Below, in pieces: positions 1-9,940 of a DNA stretch of 20,831 bases (position 1 is the stretch's first letter; every line of letters starts with the position of its first letter). A program made the translations under genes and the position numbers. The stretch is from Paratrimastix pyriformis (taxonomy: Eukaryota > Preaxostyla > Paratrimastigidae): contig JAPMOS010000399.1 in NCBI GenBank assembly GCA_027972325.1, positions 1 to 20,831 of the forward strand, in the 5' to 3' direction. Below the pieces are notes generated by a model. That model worked only from the letters and a program-made list of their open reading frames with translations. It did no database searches and was not told where the DNA came from.

Positions 1-3000
1 GAAAATTTTTCGAGGTGGTGTTCGACATCATCCCAAGTGTTTTTCGATGAAACTCATCGATTTGCATCATCAGAACCGGTATCGCGATGTTTGTCGGGGT
101 ACTAAAATCCATACCGGCGGTATGGATTTTCAATAGAAATCGAATTTTCGAGGTGGTGTTCCGACATCATCCCAAGTGTTTTTCGATGAAACTCATCGAT
201 TTGCATCATCAGAACCGGTATCGCGATGTTTGTCGGGGTACTAAAATCCATACCGGCGGTATGGATTTTCAATAGAAATCGAATTTTTCGAGGTGGTGTT
301 CCGACATCATCCCAAGTGTTTTTCGATGAAACTCATCGATTTGCATCATCAGAACCGGTATCACGATGTTTGTCGGGGTACTAAAATCCATACCGGCGGT
401 ATGGATTTTCAATAGAAATCGAATTTTCGAGGTGGTGTTCTGACATCATCCCAAGTGTTTTTCGATGAAACTCATCGATTTGCATCATCAGAACCGGTAT
501 CGCGATGTTTGTCAGGTACTAAAAATCCATACCGGCGGTATGGATTTTCAATAGAAATCGAATTTTTCGAGGTGGTGTTCTGACATCATCCCAAGTGTTT
601 TTCGATGAAACTCATCGATTTGCATCATCAGAACCGGTATCACGATGTTTGTCGGGGTACTAAAATCCATACCGGCGGTATGGATTTTCAATAGAAATCG
701 AATTTTCGAGGTGGTGTTCCGACATCATCCCAAGTGTTTTCGATGAAACTCATCGATTTGCATCATCAGAACCGGTATCGCGATGTTTGTCGGGTACTAA
801 AATCCATACCGGCGGTATGGATTTTCAATAGAAATCGAATTTTCGAGGTGGTGTTCCGACATCATCCCAAGTGTTTTCGATGAAACTCATCGATTTGCAT
901 CATCAGAACCGGTATCGCGATGTTTGTCGGGGTACTAAAATCCATACCGGCGGTATGGATTTTCAATAAAATCGAATTTTTCGAGGTGGTGTTCTGACAT
1001 CATCCCAAGTGTTTTCGATGAAACTCATCGATTTGCATCATCAGAACCGGTATCGCGATGTTTGTCGGGGTACTAAAATCCATACCGGCGGTATGGATTT
1101 TCAATAGAAATCGAATTTTTCGAGGTGGTGTTCCGACATCATCCCAAGTGTTTTCGATGAAACTCATCGATTTGCATCATCAGAACCGGTATCGCGATGT
1201 TTGTCGGGGTACTAAAATCCATACCGGCGGTATGGATTTTCAATAGAAATCGAATTTTTCGAGGTGGTGTTCTGACATCATCCCAAGTGTTTTCGATGAA
1301 ACTCATCGATTTGCATCATCAGAACCGGTATCACGATGTTTGTCGGGGTACTAAAATCCATACCGGCGGTATGGATTTTCAATAGAAATCGAATTTTTCG
1401 AGGTGGTGTTCCGACATCATCCCAAGTGAATTTTCGATGAAACTCATCGATTTACATCATCAGAACCGGTATCGCGATGTTTGTCGGGGTACTAAAATCC
1501 ATACCGGCGGTATGGATTTTCAATAGAAATCGAATTTTTCGAGGTGGTGTTCTGACATCATCCCAAGTGTTTTCGATGAAACTCATCGATTTACATCATC
1601 AGAACCGGTATCGCGATGTTTGTCGGGGTACTAAAATCCATACCGGCGGTATGGATTTTCAATAGAAATCGAATTTTTCGAGGTGGTGTTCTGACATCAT
1701 CCCAAGTGTTTTTTCGATGAAACTCATCGATTTACATCATCAGAACCGGTATCGCGATGTTTGTCGGGGGTACTAAAATCCATACCGGCGGTATGGATTT
1801 TCAATAGAAATCGAATTTTTCGAGGTGGTGTTCTGACATCATCCCAAGTGTTTTTCGATGAAACTCATCGATTTGCATCATCAGAACCGGTATCGCGATG
1901 TTTGTCGGGGTACTAAAATCCATACCGGCGGTATGGATTTTCAATAGAAATCGAATTTTTCGAGGTGGTGTTCCGACATCATCCCAAGTGTTTTTCGATG
2001 AAACTCATCGATTTGCATCATCAGAACCGGTATCGCGATGTTTGTCGGGGTACTAAAATCCATACCGGCGGTATGGATTTTCAATAGAAATCGAATTTTT
2101 CGAGGTGGTGTTCTGACATCATCCCAAGTGAATTTTCGATGAAACTCATCGATTTACATCATCAGAACCGGTATCGCGATGTTTGTCGGGGGTACTAAAA
2201 TCCATACCGGCGGTATGGATTTTCAATAGAAATCGAATTTTTCGAGGTGGTGTTCTGACATCATCCCAAGTGTTTTCGATGAAACTCATCGATTTGCATC
2301 ATCAGAACCGGTATCGCGATGTTTGTCGGGGTACTAAAATCCATACCGGCGGTATGGATTTTCAATAGAAATCGAATTTTTCGAGGTGGTGTTCTGACAT
2401 CATCCCAAGTGTTTTCGATGAAACTCATCGATTTGCATCATCAGAACCGGTATCGCGATGTTTGTCGGGGTACTAAAATCCATACCGGCGGTATGGATTT
2501 TCAATAGAAATCGAATTTTTCGAGGTGGTGTTCTGACATCATCCCAAGTGTTTTTCGATGAAACTCATCGATTTGCATCATCAGAACCGGTATCGCGATG
2601 TTTGTCGGGGTACTAAAATCCATACCGGCGGTATGGATTTTCAATAGAAATCGAATTTTTCGAGGTGGTGTTCCGACATCATCCCAAGTGTTTTCGATGA
2701 AACTCATCGATTTGCATCATCAGAACCGGTATCGCGATGTTTGTCGGGGTACTAAAATCCATACCGGCGGTATGGATTTTCAATAGAAATCGAATTTTTC
2801 GAGGTGGTGTTCTGACATCATCCCAAGTGTTTTCGATGAAACTCATCGATTTGCATCATCAGAACCGGTATCGCGATGTTTGTCGGGGTACTAAAATCCA
2901 TACCGGCGGTATGGATTTTCAATAGAAATCGAATTTTTCGAGGTGGTGTTCCGACATCATCCCAAGTGTTTTTCGATGAAACTCATCGATTTGCATCATC

Positions 3001-4800
3001 AGAACCGGTATCGCGATGTTTGTCGGGGGTACTAAAATCCATACCGGCGGTATGGATTTTCAATAGAAATCGAATTTTTCGAGGTGGTGTTCCGACATCA
3101 TCCCAAGTGTTTTTTCGATGAAACTCATCGATTTGCATCATCAGAACCGGTATCGCGATGTTTGTCGGGGGTACTAAAATCCATACCGGCGGTATGGATT
3201 TTCAATAGAAATCGAATTTTTCGAGGTGGTGTTCTGACATCATCCCAAGTGTTTTTCGATGAAACTCATCGATTTGCATCATCAGAACCGGTATCGCGAT
3301 GTTTGTCGGGGTACTAAAATCCATACCGGCGGTATGGATTTTCAATAGAAATCGAATTTTTCGAGGTGGTGTTCCGACATCATCCCAAGTGTTTTTTCGA
3401 TGAAACTCATCGATTTGCATCATCAGAACCGGTATCGCGATGTTTGTCGGGGGTACTAAAATCCATACCGGCGGTATGGATTTTCAATAGAAATCGAATT
3501 TTTCGAGGTGGTGTTCTGACATCATCCCAAGTGTTTTTCGATGAAACTCATCGATTTGCATCATCAGAACCGGTATCGCGATGTTTGTCGGGGTACTAAA
3601 ATCCATACCGGCGGTATGGATTTTCAATAGAAATCGAATTTTTCGAGGTGGTGTTCTGACATCATCCCAAGTGTTTTCGATGAAACTCATCGATTTGCAT
3701 CATCAGAACCGGTATCGCGATGTTTGTCGGGGGTACTAAAATCCATACCGGCGGTATGGATTTTCAATAGAAATCGAATTTTTCGAGGTGGTGTTCCGAC
3801 ATCATCCCAAGTGTTTTTTCGATGAAACTCATCGATTTGCATCATCAGAACCGGTATCGCGATGTTTGTCGGGGGTACTAAAATCCATACCGGCGGTATG
3901 GATTTTCAATAGAAATCGAATTTTTCGAGGTGGTGTTCTGACATCATCCCAAGTGTTTTTCGATGAAACTCATCGATTTGCATCATCAGAACCGGTATCG
4001 CGATGTTTGTCGGGGTACTAAAATCCATACCGGCGGTATGGATTTTCAATAGAAATCGAATTTTTCGAGGTGGTGTTCCGACATCATCCCAAGTGTTTTT
4101 CGATGAAACTCATCGATTTGCATCATCAGAACCGGTATCGCGATGTTTGTCGGGGGTACTAAAATCCATACCGGCGGTATGGATTTTCAATAGAAATCGA
4201 ATTTTTCGAGGTGGTGTTCCGACATCATCCCAAGTGTTTTTCGATGAAACTCATCGATTTGCATCATCAGAACCGGTATCGCGATGTTTGTCGGGGTACT
4301 AAAATCCATACCGGCGGTATGGATTTTCAATAGAAATCGAATTTTTCGAGGTGGTGTTCTGACATCATCCCAAGTGTTTTTCGATGAAACTCATCGATTT
4401 GCATCATCAGAACCGGTATCGCGATGTTTGTCGGGGTACTAAAATCCATACCGGCGGTATGGATTTTCAATAGAAATCGAATTTTTCGAGGTGGTGTTCT
4501 GACATCATCCCAAGTGTTTTTCGATGAAACTCATCGATTTGCATCATCAGAACCGGTATCGCGATGTTTGTCGGGGTACTAAAATCCATACCGGCGGTAT
4601 GGATTTTCAATAGAAATCGAATTTTTCGAGGTGGTGTTCTGACATCATCCCAAGTGTTTTTCGATGAAACTCATCGATTTGCATCATCAGAACCGGTATC
4701 GCGATGTTTGTCGGGGTACTAAAATCCATACCGGCGGTATGGATTTTCAATAGAAATCGAATTTTTCGAGGTGGTGTTTGACATCGAATTTTTCGAGGTG
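1..4800. repeat. Palindrome-rich satellite array, about 34 monomers of 139-141 bp
   Basis: Head-to-tail copies start before the window and run to about 4780. The last unit is truncated and scrambled (4750-4812). Copies differ by few substitutions and by length changes in short T or G runs. A C/T difference (ttccgacat or ttctgacat) splits them into two types. Each monomer holds inverted repeats with a three-base centre: TCGAA-TTT-TTCGA, TCGATGA-AAC-TCATCGA (44-60 in the first copy), and a 12 bp arm AAAATCCATACC with its complement around GGC (104-130). ACCGGT (75-80) and ATCGCGAT (81-88) are also palindromic. Repeated 61-99 codon frames on both strands are by-products of the repeat and are not called as genes. 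Confidence 0.97.
104..130. repeat. Core 27 bp inverted repeat of the satellite monomer (first copy)
   Basis: Arms AAAATCCATACC and GGTATGGATTTT are perfect reverse complements around a GGC centre. The same block recurs once per monomer (for example near 243 and 4727) and is among the best-conserved parts. It could extrude as a hairpin or bind a dimeric protein. No function is shown by the sequence itself. Confidence 0.9.
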
Positions 4801-5089
4801 GTGGTGTTCTCATTCAACTCGCGAGGTGGACCTTACCCCGGGTTCTAACCTTTGTTAACGCGCCTTTTGCCGTTTTCAGATGAACTCGATCGATTGGAAC
4901 CAGTTCCACACCCCAAGAAGCCATTGAGTATTGCGAGGGTGCGATCGGCCAGGACCCCCCGAAATGGGCCGAGGGTTACCAGGCGATCAATTGGTTTGTT
5001 TTTACTCGCTCCCTCGTTTTCCCGAAACTTGTTGTCATAGCTTCCGTCGACGCCTCTCCTCCCTCACCCAGCCGTTGGGCGCGGGGCTC
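4801..5089 (+). other. Array edge and possible exon with a short TPR-like stretch
   Basis: After the broken last satellite unit, 4834-4879 looks like a short intron: gtgg at the left, ttctaacct as a possible branch site, and a pyrimidine-rich run ending in cag. The following 100 bases read, in one frame, as TPQEAIEYCEGAIGQDP and then KWAEGYQAIN, which resembles one tetratricopeptide helix pair (AIEYYEKALELDP type). A second intron-like gap begins at gtttgtt (about 4979) and ends in atag near 5040. One TPR-like hit is weak evidence. The exon may belong to the gene that continues at 5090, or be a fragment next to the satellite. Confidence 0.3.
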
Positions 5090-6050
5090 ATGACGCCCTA
5101 CCATCTGGAGCTGATTCGACAGACTTTTGACGGCCTTTTCCGGCCGTCCTCACCTGATTCCGCCGGCAAAGACCTCCTCCTCGACATCGGTGGGGAGGAG
5201 GACGAGCCTGAACGCGAGGAGCCCTCGTCCGTATTTGCATCGCACCTCCGGCTCGGTGCTAAATTCGTTCTTTGTTAGGTCTCCCGCCCCGCCGCCACGC
5301 ACACCGCACCAGGAGCGCCCCTGCCCCGCCCCCTCCCGCCCCGAAGGCCCCGCCCGCCCTGCCCGCCCGTCCGACGACGCCCGCCTCTGGCGCCGTCGAG
5401 CACAAGGACAAGGGAACTGGAGCCGCTCGGCCGTCTGTCGGAGCGGGTTCTGGCCTTTCCCAGCTGATTCTTTTTGGATTTCAGAATCCTGGACGACGAT
5501 GATGTGCCGAGCCCGCCCAAGCCCAAGAAGGCGGCCCCGGCGGCCGCCAAGCCCAAGAAGGATCGCGAGGCCCCGAAGAAGGCAAGAAGGCGGCCCCGGT
5601 GGCCGCCAAGTCCAAGAAGGAGGCCGCCAAGGAGGCGAAGGCCGCGGCCCCGGCCCCCGCCACCGGCCCGCCGGAAGCCTGGGCCGCCTCATGAGGCCAA
5701 GGAGGCTGCGGAGGCGAAGGGCTCGGACGACGCCCCCAGGAGGACGCCAGGCCGCGGCACCGGCACAAGCACCCGGCCCCAGTGGAGATCTCCTCCTCGT
5801 CGTCGGACGAGGGCGGCCGTGCCCCGAACCCAAGGCGAAGGCCGAGCGCAAGCGGGCCCGGCCGACCGACCCGGACGACTTCTCCCCGGAGGCCGCTCGC
5901 CAAGTACTGCAGTCCGTCGTTGATCTCGTCAATGCGTACCTTGCGCGCCACCCTCCCTCCTCCCACCCCGCTCGCCAAGTAATGCAGTCCGTCGTTGATA
6001 TCGTCAATGCGTACCTTGCGCGCCACCCTGCCTCCTCCCACCACTCGTGA
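5090..6050 (+). CDS. Lys/Ala/Pro-rich and acidic N-terminal coding blocks
   Basis: An ATG at 5090 opens a block starting MTPYHLELIRQTFDGLF, followed by an acidic stretch (GGEEDEPEREEP). An intron-like gap of about 48 bases with gtat...ttag edges ends at 5278. After a Pro/Arg-rich piece and another gap ending in ttcag near 5482, the sequence encodes a DDDD cluster and a histone-H1-like tail made of PKPKKAAPAAAKPKKD-type units. It then continues to a Ser/acidic patch and a helical 25-residue unit that is duplicated at the end. Low-complexity basic tails like this bind nucleic acid non-specifically in many proteins. No catalytic domain is visible. Position directly upstream of the ParB-like block, with an intron-like gap between (about 6048-6121), suggests the same gene. 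Confidence 0.5.
5895..6044 (+). repeat. 75 bp tandem duplication in coding sequence (25 residues)
   Basis: Two near-identical 75 bp units, 5895-5969 and 5970-6044, encode ARQVLQSVVDLVNAYLARHP and ARQVMQSVVDIVNAYLARHP, each with a Ser/Pro/His tail. The few differences and the frame-preserving length point to a recent duplication. The unit is predicted helical with an i/i+3/i+4 hydrophobic pattern, so it could be a small protein-interaction repeat. Confidence 0.85.
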
Positions 6051-6121
6051 CCTGTTTTCATCGTTTCCCTTTTTTGAACAAGTTACTGACTGCACATTCC
6101 TTTCGCTTTGTTCGGGTTGTT

Positions 6122-6529
6122 AGGGGGCTCTTCGATCTCTCTGTCGGAAAAGTGCCACGGCAAGAGGGCCCATGTGCTGCTGAGCTCCATCGACCCCTGC
6201 CCGAGCCTCGCCCGGCCCCTTGCCTCCGAGCGCCTCGGAGCAATTGTGGAATGGTTCGAGAAGCTGGGAGCGGCCGTTCTGTTCAGCATAATCGTCCAAA
6301 CGTCGGCCCTGGACGAGGCTCGATACCAGGTGGTCGACGGCTCGCACCGGTCTGACAATGCTCTTTTTGGTGGATCGGCCTCTAATCGTGCCCCTAGGTT
6401 CCAGGTTGCGCGCATCATCGTGGACCCGCGCCGGGTCTCCGAGTTGCCGCCCGAGATCACCGCAGAACAGCGGACCGAGCTTCGCCAAAGGGTGGAGAAG
6501 CTCAACAAGCTACACCCCAGATCCGGCAG
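6122..6529 (+). CDS. ParB/sulfiredoxin-like domain block
   Basis: The encoded stretch has the ParB N-terminal layout. HVLLSSIDPCPSLARPL matches the opening 'lssI.p.p..R' strand, then a helix ERLGAIVEWFEKLGA corresponds to 'eeLaesI.e.G'. IIVQ...ARYQVVDGSHR (motif at 6336-6350) matches the 'y.vidGhhR' phosphate-binding signature. Right after it the frame is crossed by a 48-base gt...ag gap (6350-6397) consistent with a short intron, and coding resumes with FQVARIIVDP. ParB-like domains bind CTP in chromosome partition proteins. In phages and bacteria they also stand next to DNA methyltransferases as target or nuclease modules. Here a methyltransferase follows about 2 kb on. Family assignment rests on motif and layout read by eye. 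Confidence 0.6.
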
Positions 6530-6584
6530 GTCTCTTGCACGTTGTCTCCGCCCTCATAACAACGCACCTCTTCCCCCTGCACAG

Positions 6585-7639
6585 CACCTGAAGGAGGACT
6601 ACATCGACGTGGCCGTTTATAACACTCTCGATCCGGAGGCCATGCTCGAGCTGCAACATCGGGTCAACCTGCTTACTCACGACGCGCGGTTTGGAAGCAG
6701 CACCTTCGACGTCCTGCTGAACCTCAAGCGTGCATCCCTCCAAGTCTGTCGTCTCCCGTCTATTGATTATCATCACCCCACCTCCCCGCCCTTATCAGGC
6801 CCCAAGCGCTACATCCGTGAGGATCCTGACTTTGCCACACATTTGGAACCCGCCCTCAAGGAGCTGCACTTCCCCAAAGGCGAAGACGCCCCGGCCAAGC
6901 TTGTGAAGATTCTGGAGTGCTTCTCCCTGGAGATGCTGTGTGCCCTCTCCCAGCTCCCGGTTGAGCGACAGCCGTCAGCCACGAACCTGTGGCGCATCTT
7001 TGAGGTCCGCATGCACCAACCATTTCCACGCTGCCGCTCACACGTCCTGCCCGCCAGGCCAGGGATGCGGAGATGAATCGGTGGCTTGCTCGCGCCATGT
7101 TGGAGGGGTCGTTCAGTGGTTCTGAGGCCACCTCTACTGCAGCGGCCGATCTCAAGAAGCCCATTCGGCAGGCCGAGCAGACCTTCATGCTGCTCGAGGC
7201 CCACGATGCAGCTGAGGTGGCCGCCGGAGACCACCCCCGTCCTCTACCTGCCCCCGACGAGGCCGCCCGGGAGATCCTGCGGTGCCATCTCGTCCGGACC
7301 GAGACCTTTGCCTTCATGAACTGCCTCAACGTGCGGCCCTTCCCATTCCGCAAGGGCAAGGTTCGACTCCCGGCCTTCTCCGAGGAGCTGGGTGAGCTGG
7401 GCTGCCCGTTCGAGCGCCTCAACGAGACGGACGTTGGCAACATGCCCCAGGAGATCACCTTCATGGACGGCCGGCGTCTCTCCGAGTTCGAGTTGGTCCT
7501 CGGCTACTGGCTGGGGTGGTGCGCGGCACAACTGCCACCGGCAATGCAGGACTACCTGATGCCCGAGCACTGCCCGTACGCCCGGCTCTGGGAGGAGATG
7601 GGCCACCACGACATCCCCGTGCCAGCAAGCGCATGCTGA
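6585..7639 (+). CDS. Unrecognised alpha-helical coding region downstream of ParB-like block
   Basis: Two consecutive stretches look genuinely coding but match no family I know. The first (6585-7004) encodes LKEDYIDVAVYNTLDPEAM, a RFGSSTFDVLLNLKR segment, and a helical part around KLVKILECFSLEMLCALSQL. The second (7058-7639) encodes RDAEMNRWLARAMLEGSFSG and ends near YARLWEEMGHHDIP, with an aromatic patch ELVLGYWLGWCAAQLPPAM. Intron-like gaps with pyrimidine-rich acceptors lie at 6744-6798 and 7005-7057; the second is 53 bases with clear gtcc...ccag edges. Helical regions follow the ParB nuclease-like fold in ParB proteins as DNA-binding domains, but no helix-turn-helix is certain here. Confidence 0.45.
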
Positions 7640-8250
7640 AGACCGTCGACCGGGAACTACGTGAGGAAAGGCGGGCACTCCGGGAGGAAGCCGCCTCCGA
7701 GCACCCAGAGCCGCCGAAGTCAGAGCCGGCCAAGCGGGCCACCCTGAAGGCGCTTTTCCCAAGCCGAGCCGACCTCCGAAGCCGAGGCCAAGGCGGCGGA
7801 GGCCGATGACGAGTATGAGGTCAAGGCCTGCGCACTCCCACCGGAGTCGGCCACCGAGGAAGCCCAGCCTTCGTCGAAACCGGTGCCCGAGCCCGAGCCC
7901 AAAGCCAAGCCCCGAGCCAGCCAGGCCAAGCCGCCGCAGCCCGCCCCCAGGCCAAGCCGCCGCAGCCCGCCCCCAGGCCAAGCCGCCGCAGCCCGCCCCC
8001 AGGCCAAGCCGTCGCCTCAGCCCCAGCCGGCTCAGCCTCAACCCCAGACCCCGGCCCAGGCCCAGCAACAACACTCCAAGCCACCGCAGCAGCGTCAGTC
8101 GCCCAGGCCACCACCAAGCCCGCGTCCGCTGCGCCTCGTTCCGGCCCCAGCTGCTTTCCGCACCCGCGGAGGGCCACGATCCCTCATGGGAAAACCTTGG
8201 CCCGGTTCTACTGCGGGATGCCGAAGCGATCTTGTTTCGCGCGAAGGATA
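7640..8250 (+). CDS. Charged then Pro/Gln/Ala-rich linker coding region
   Basis: A charged helical piece (KRMLKTVDRELREERRALREE) passes into a disordered Pro/Ala/Gln-rich stretch with PEPEPKAKP and many AKPPQPAP units. The low complexity keeps all three plus-strand frames open for long distances, so the frame cannot be set with certainty. It separates the ParB-side region from the methyltransferase motifs, so the likely role is a flexible linker. Confidence 0.4.
7921..8024 (+). repeat. 26 bp minisatellite inside the linker, about four units
   Basis: Units starting at 7921, 7947, 7973 and 7999 share ccaggccaagccgccgcagc plus ccgccc. The first three are identical and the fourth decays after gtcgcctcag. 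The period of 26 is not a multiple of three, so each unit is read in a different frame. All three readings are Pro/Ala/Gln/Arg-rich and free of stops. Confidence 0.9.
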
Positions 8251-8254
8251 ATCC

Positions 8255-9385
8255 CGGCCGTGTCTGCAGTTTCCAACTTGTTGGATCCCCACTAACATCC
8301 TCGTTTCATTCAATAGACACTGTATACCTTGGCCGTGTTGGATGCTCCCTGGGGCATTACCGACGACCCTCGAGACAGACCCACCCCGGACTACGGATCC
8401 CTGGCCCAGTACCTCGACTCGTTCATTGCCCCCAATGGTACCATCATTGTGATGGATACCGAGGCCAACTTGTCCCAGCAATGGACGCCGGCTCTCGAGT
8501 GCTTCAATTTCGTGAGCGATCACCGAATTCGTGCCATCTGGGGAAGTCCGTGATTCATTCCCTTCACGCAATTGGTTTTAACTTGTCCTTCTTCATCACT
8601 TCTTCGCGCAGATTACCTCGAGGAGGCCAACCCCGGCCGTCGCTCTCACCGGGAGCCCCCGCCCTGAGGAGGTGGAGCTGCCCATCGAGGTCTTCCAGCG
8701 AGGCCACGAGGGGCCCGTCAACTGGCGCTGGGATGTACTGTGCCCTTCTCCGAGTGCGAAGTTGGCCGAGATGAACGCCCGGGCCAACCCGCGCACCAAC
8801 GCGGTCTACCTGCGGCACCAGGCGGGGCAGGCCCGCTTCGCCAAGCCGGCCGATCTTTACGTCTACCTCTTCCGCCGCTACGGAGGGCCGGGCCCTGTGT
8901 TGGACTGCTTCTGCGGCTGTGGGCCAGCTCTCTTGGCGGCAGAGGCCACCGGAACGCGCGTTGATCTAATTGACCGGGCGCCTGCAGTGGAGAGCCTCAT
9001 GATCGGCCACGTGCCTCCGGTGCTGGTGCACCGGCAGGACGAAGCATACCTGCCCCTCGAAGCCCACGAGACGGAGCTTTGCGACGTCGTTGCACCCCTG
9101 TCGACGAATGGGACCTGCATCTTCCTCTGCTCCCCCTCAAGAAGAACCTGCCCCGCCTCAACAAGAAGAGCAGGCCTCCGAGCAGACCACCACCGCCGAG
9201 CAACAACAACAAGAGCAGGCCTTCGAGCTTCAAGACGACCAAGAGGGCCCCTCATCCCCGCACCCGATGATCAGCCTTATCAGTGGCCTCCTCCTTCCGA
9301 CGAGCTCAACCCGCTGCTGGACCCGCTCAGTCCGGATGCTTTGGGCGAGGACCTTCAGCCCGAGGAAATCGAGGACTTGCCGTAA
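8255..9385 (+). CDS. Beta-order amino-DNA-methyltransferase (N6-adenine or N4-cytosine type)
   Basis: Two blocks carry the hallmark motifs. 8319-8551 encodes VLDAPWGITDDP with DAPW at 8341-8352, a variant of catalytic motif IV (D/N/S-P-P-Y/W), followed by NGTIIVMDTEAN as motif V/VI-like strands. 8672-9050 encodes FAKPADLYVYLFRRYGGPG (motif X) leading into VLDCFCGCGPALLAAEATG (motif I, 8900-8950, SAM binding) and then TRVDLIDRAPAV (motif II). Catalytic motif first and SAM motif last is the beta class arrangement, with the presumed target-recognition part between them. gt...ag gaps flank the first block (acceptors near 8318 and 8610). The tail to 9385 is Pro/Gln-rich then acidic. Base specificity cannot be told. 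The Ala in DAPW is unusual but occupies a tolerant site. Confidence 0.68.
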
Positions 9386-9587
9386 CTTGTAATACAATCC
9401 CTCTTTTCGATCCTGATTTTTTTTTGGTTTGTTTTTTCTAAGAAACACGATACATCGAGAAATTGCCTCGATTGAACAACAAGCCACCGGGGCGGGATCG
9501 GGACCCGGAGGGGTCTGGGACCGGGAGTAGTGCTCGCTGGACGGGCTGCATGACCAGGGTGATAGCCACTCCTGTGGCGCCTCTGAT
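9386..9587 (+). other. Intron-like gap and short uncertain coding stretch
   Basis: From gtaactt at about 9382 to a poly-T-rich acceptor ending in ctaag (about 9442) the sequence looks like a short intron; the rest up to 9587 is GC-rich but has no confident frame. Confidence 0.35.
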
Positions 9588-9818
9588 ATGGAGCCAATCG
9601 AAGTTGACGACCTCCCTCCACCGCTTCCTGAGGAGGAGTTATTTTTCGGAGGTGATGATGGTGACGAGGCGGCACATGAGGAGGCCGAAGAGCCAGCCCT
9701 TGGAGACCTGGACCCCGCAGAAGCCGCCGAGATTGACGTCGTGGTTGATGTAGCAGCAGACGATGGTGATGTGGCTGATTATGGAAGCTACGACCGGACG
9801 GCGCGGGGATCCATCTAA
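9588..9818 (+). CDS. Acidic linker between methyltransferase and integrase
   Basis: This block encodes about 75 residues dominated by Asp and Glu (EPIEVDDLPPPLPEEELFF, then DDGDEAAHEEAEEPALGDL). It is similar in style to the acidic end of the methyltransferase block (LDPLSPDALGEDLQPEEIED). Strong negative charge suggests either a histone- or integrase-tail-binding segment or a simple spacer. A pyrimidine-rich stretch ending in ttccag near 9891 looks like an acceptor that separates it from the integrase. Confidence 0.45.
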   Translation: MEPIEVDDLPPPLPEEELFFGGDDGDEAAHEEAEEPALGDLDPAEAAEIDVVVDVAADDGDVADYGSYDRTARGSI

Positions 9819-9940
9819 TCCTTGCCGGGATCGAACGTCTGTTTTTGGTTTTTCGGGTCATGATCAATGCCCCCTTTGTCTCATTTTTCCAGTTCGGGAA
9901 GGATCACGCAGTTACCGGTCGAACTGTCTAAAACACGCCA

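Noticed and set aside
1-4800. CRISPR array
   Set aside because: The whole 140 bp unit is repeated with no unique spacers, and the setting is eukaryotic.
87-4813. Repeated 61-99 codon open frames on both strands in the satellite
   Set aside because: They are the same chance frames of the repeat monomer, change with the T and G run lengths, and have no initiation context or conserved codon pattern.
5150-6061. 303-codon minus-strand frame opposite the Lys/Pro-rich blocks
   Set aside because: Arg/Gly/Pro composition is the antisense image of the GC-rich plus-strand coding; no domain.
7244-8074. 276-codon minus-strand Gly/Leu/Arg-rich frame
   Set aside because: Antisense shadow of the Pro/Gln linker and 26 bp minisatellite.
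7806-8774. 322-codon plus-strand frame
   Set aside because: Runs across intron-like gaps in a frame that misses the methyltransferase motifs; low-complexity openness explains its length.
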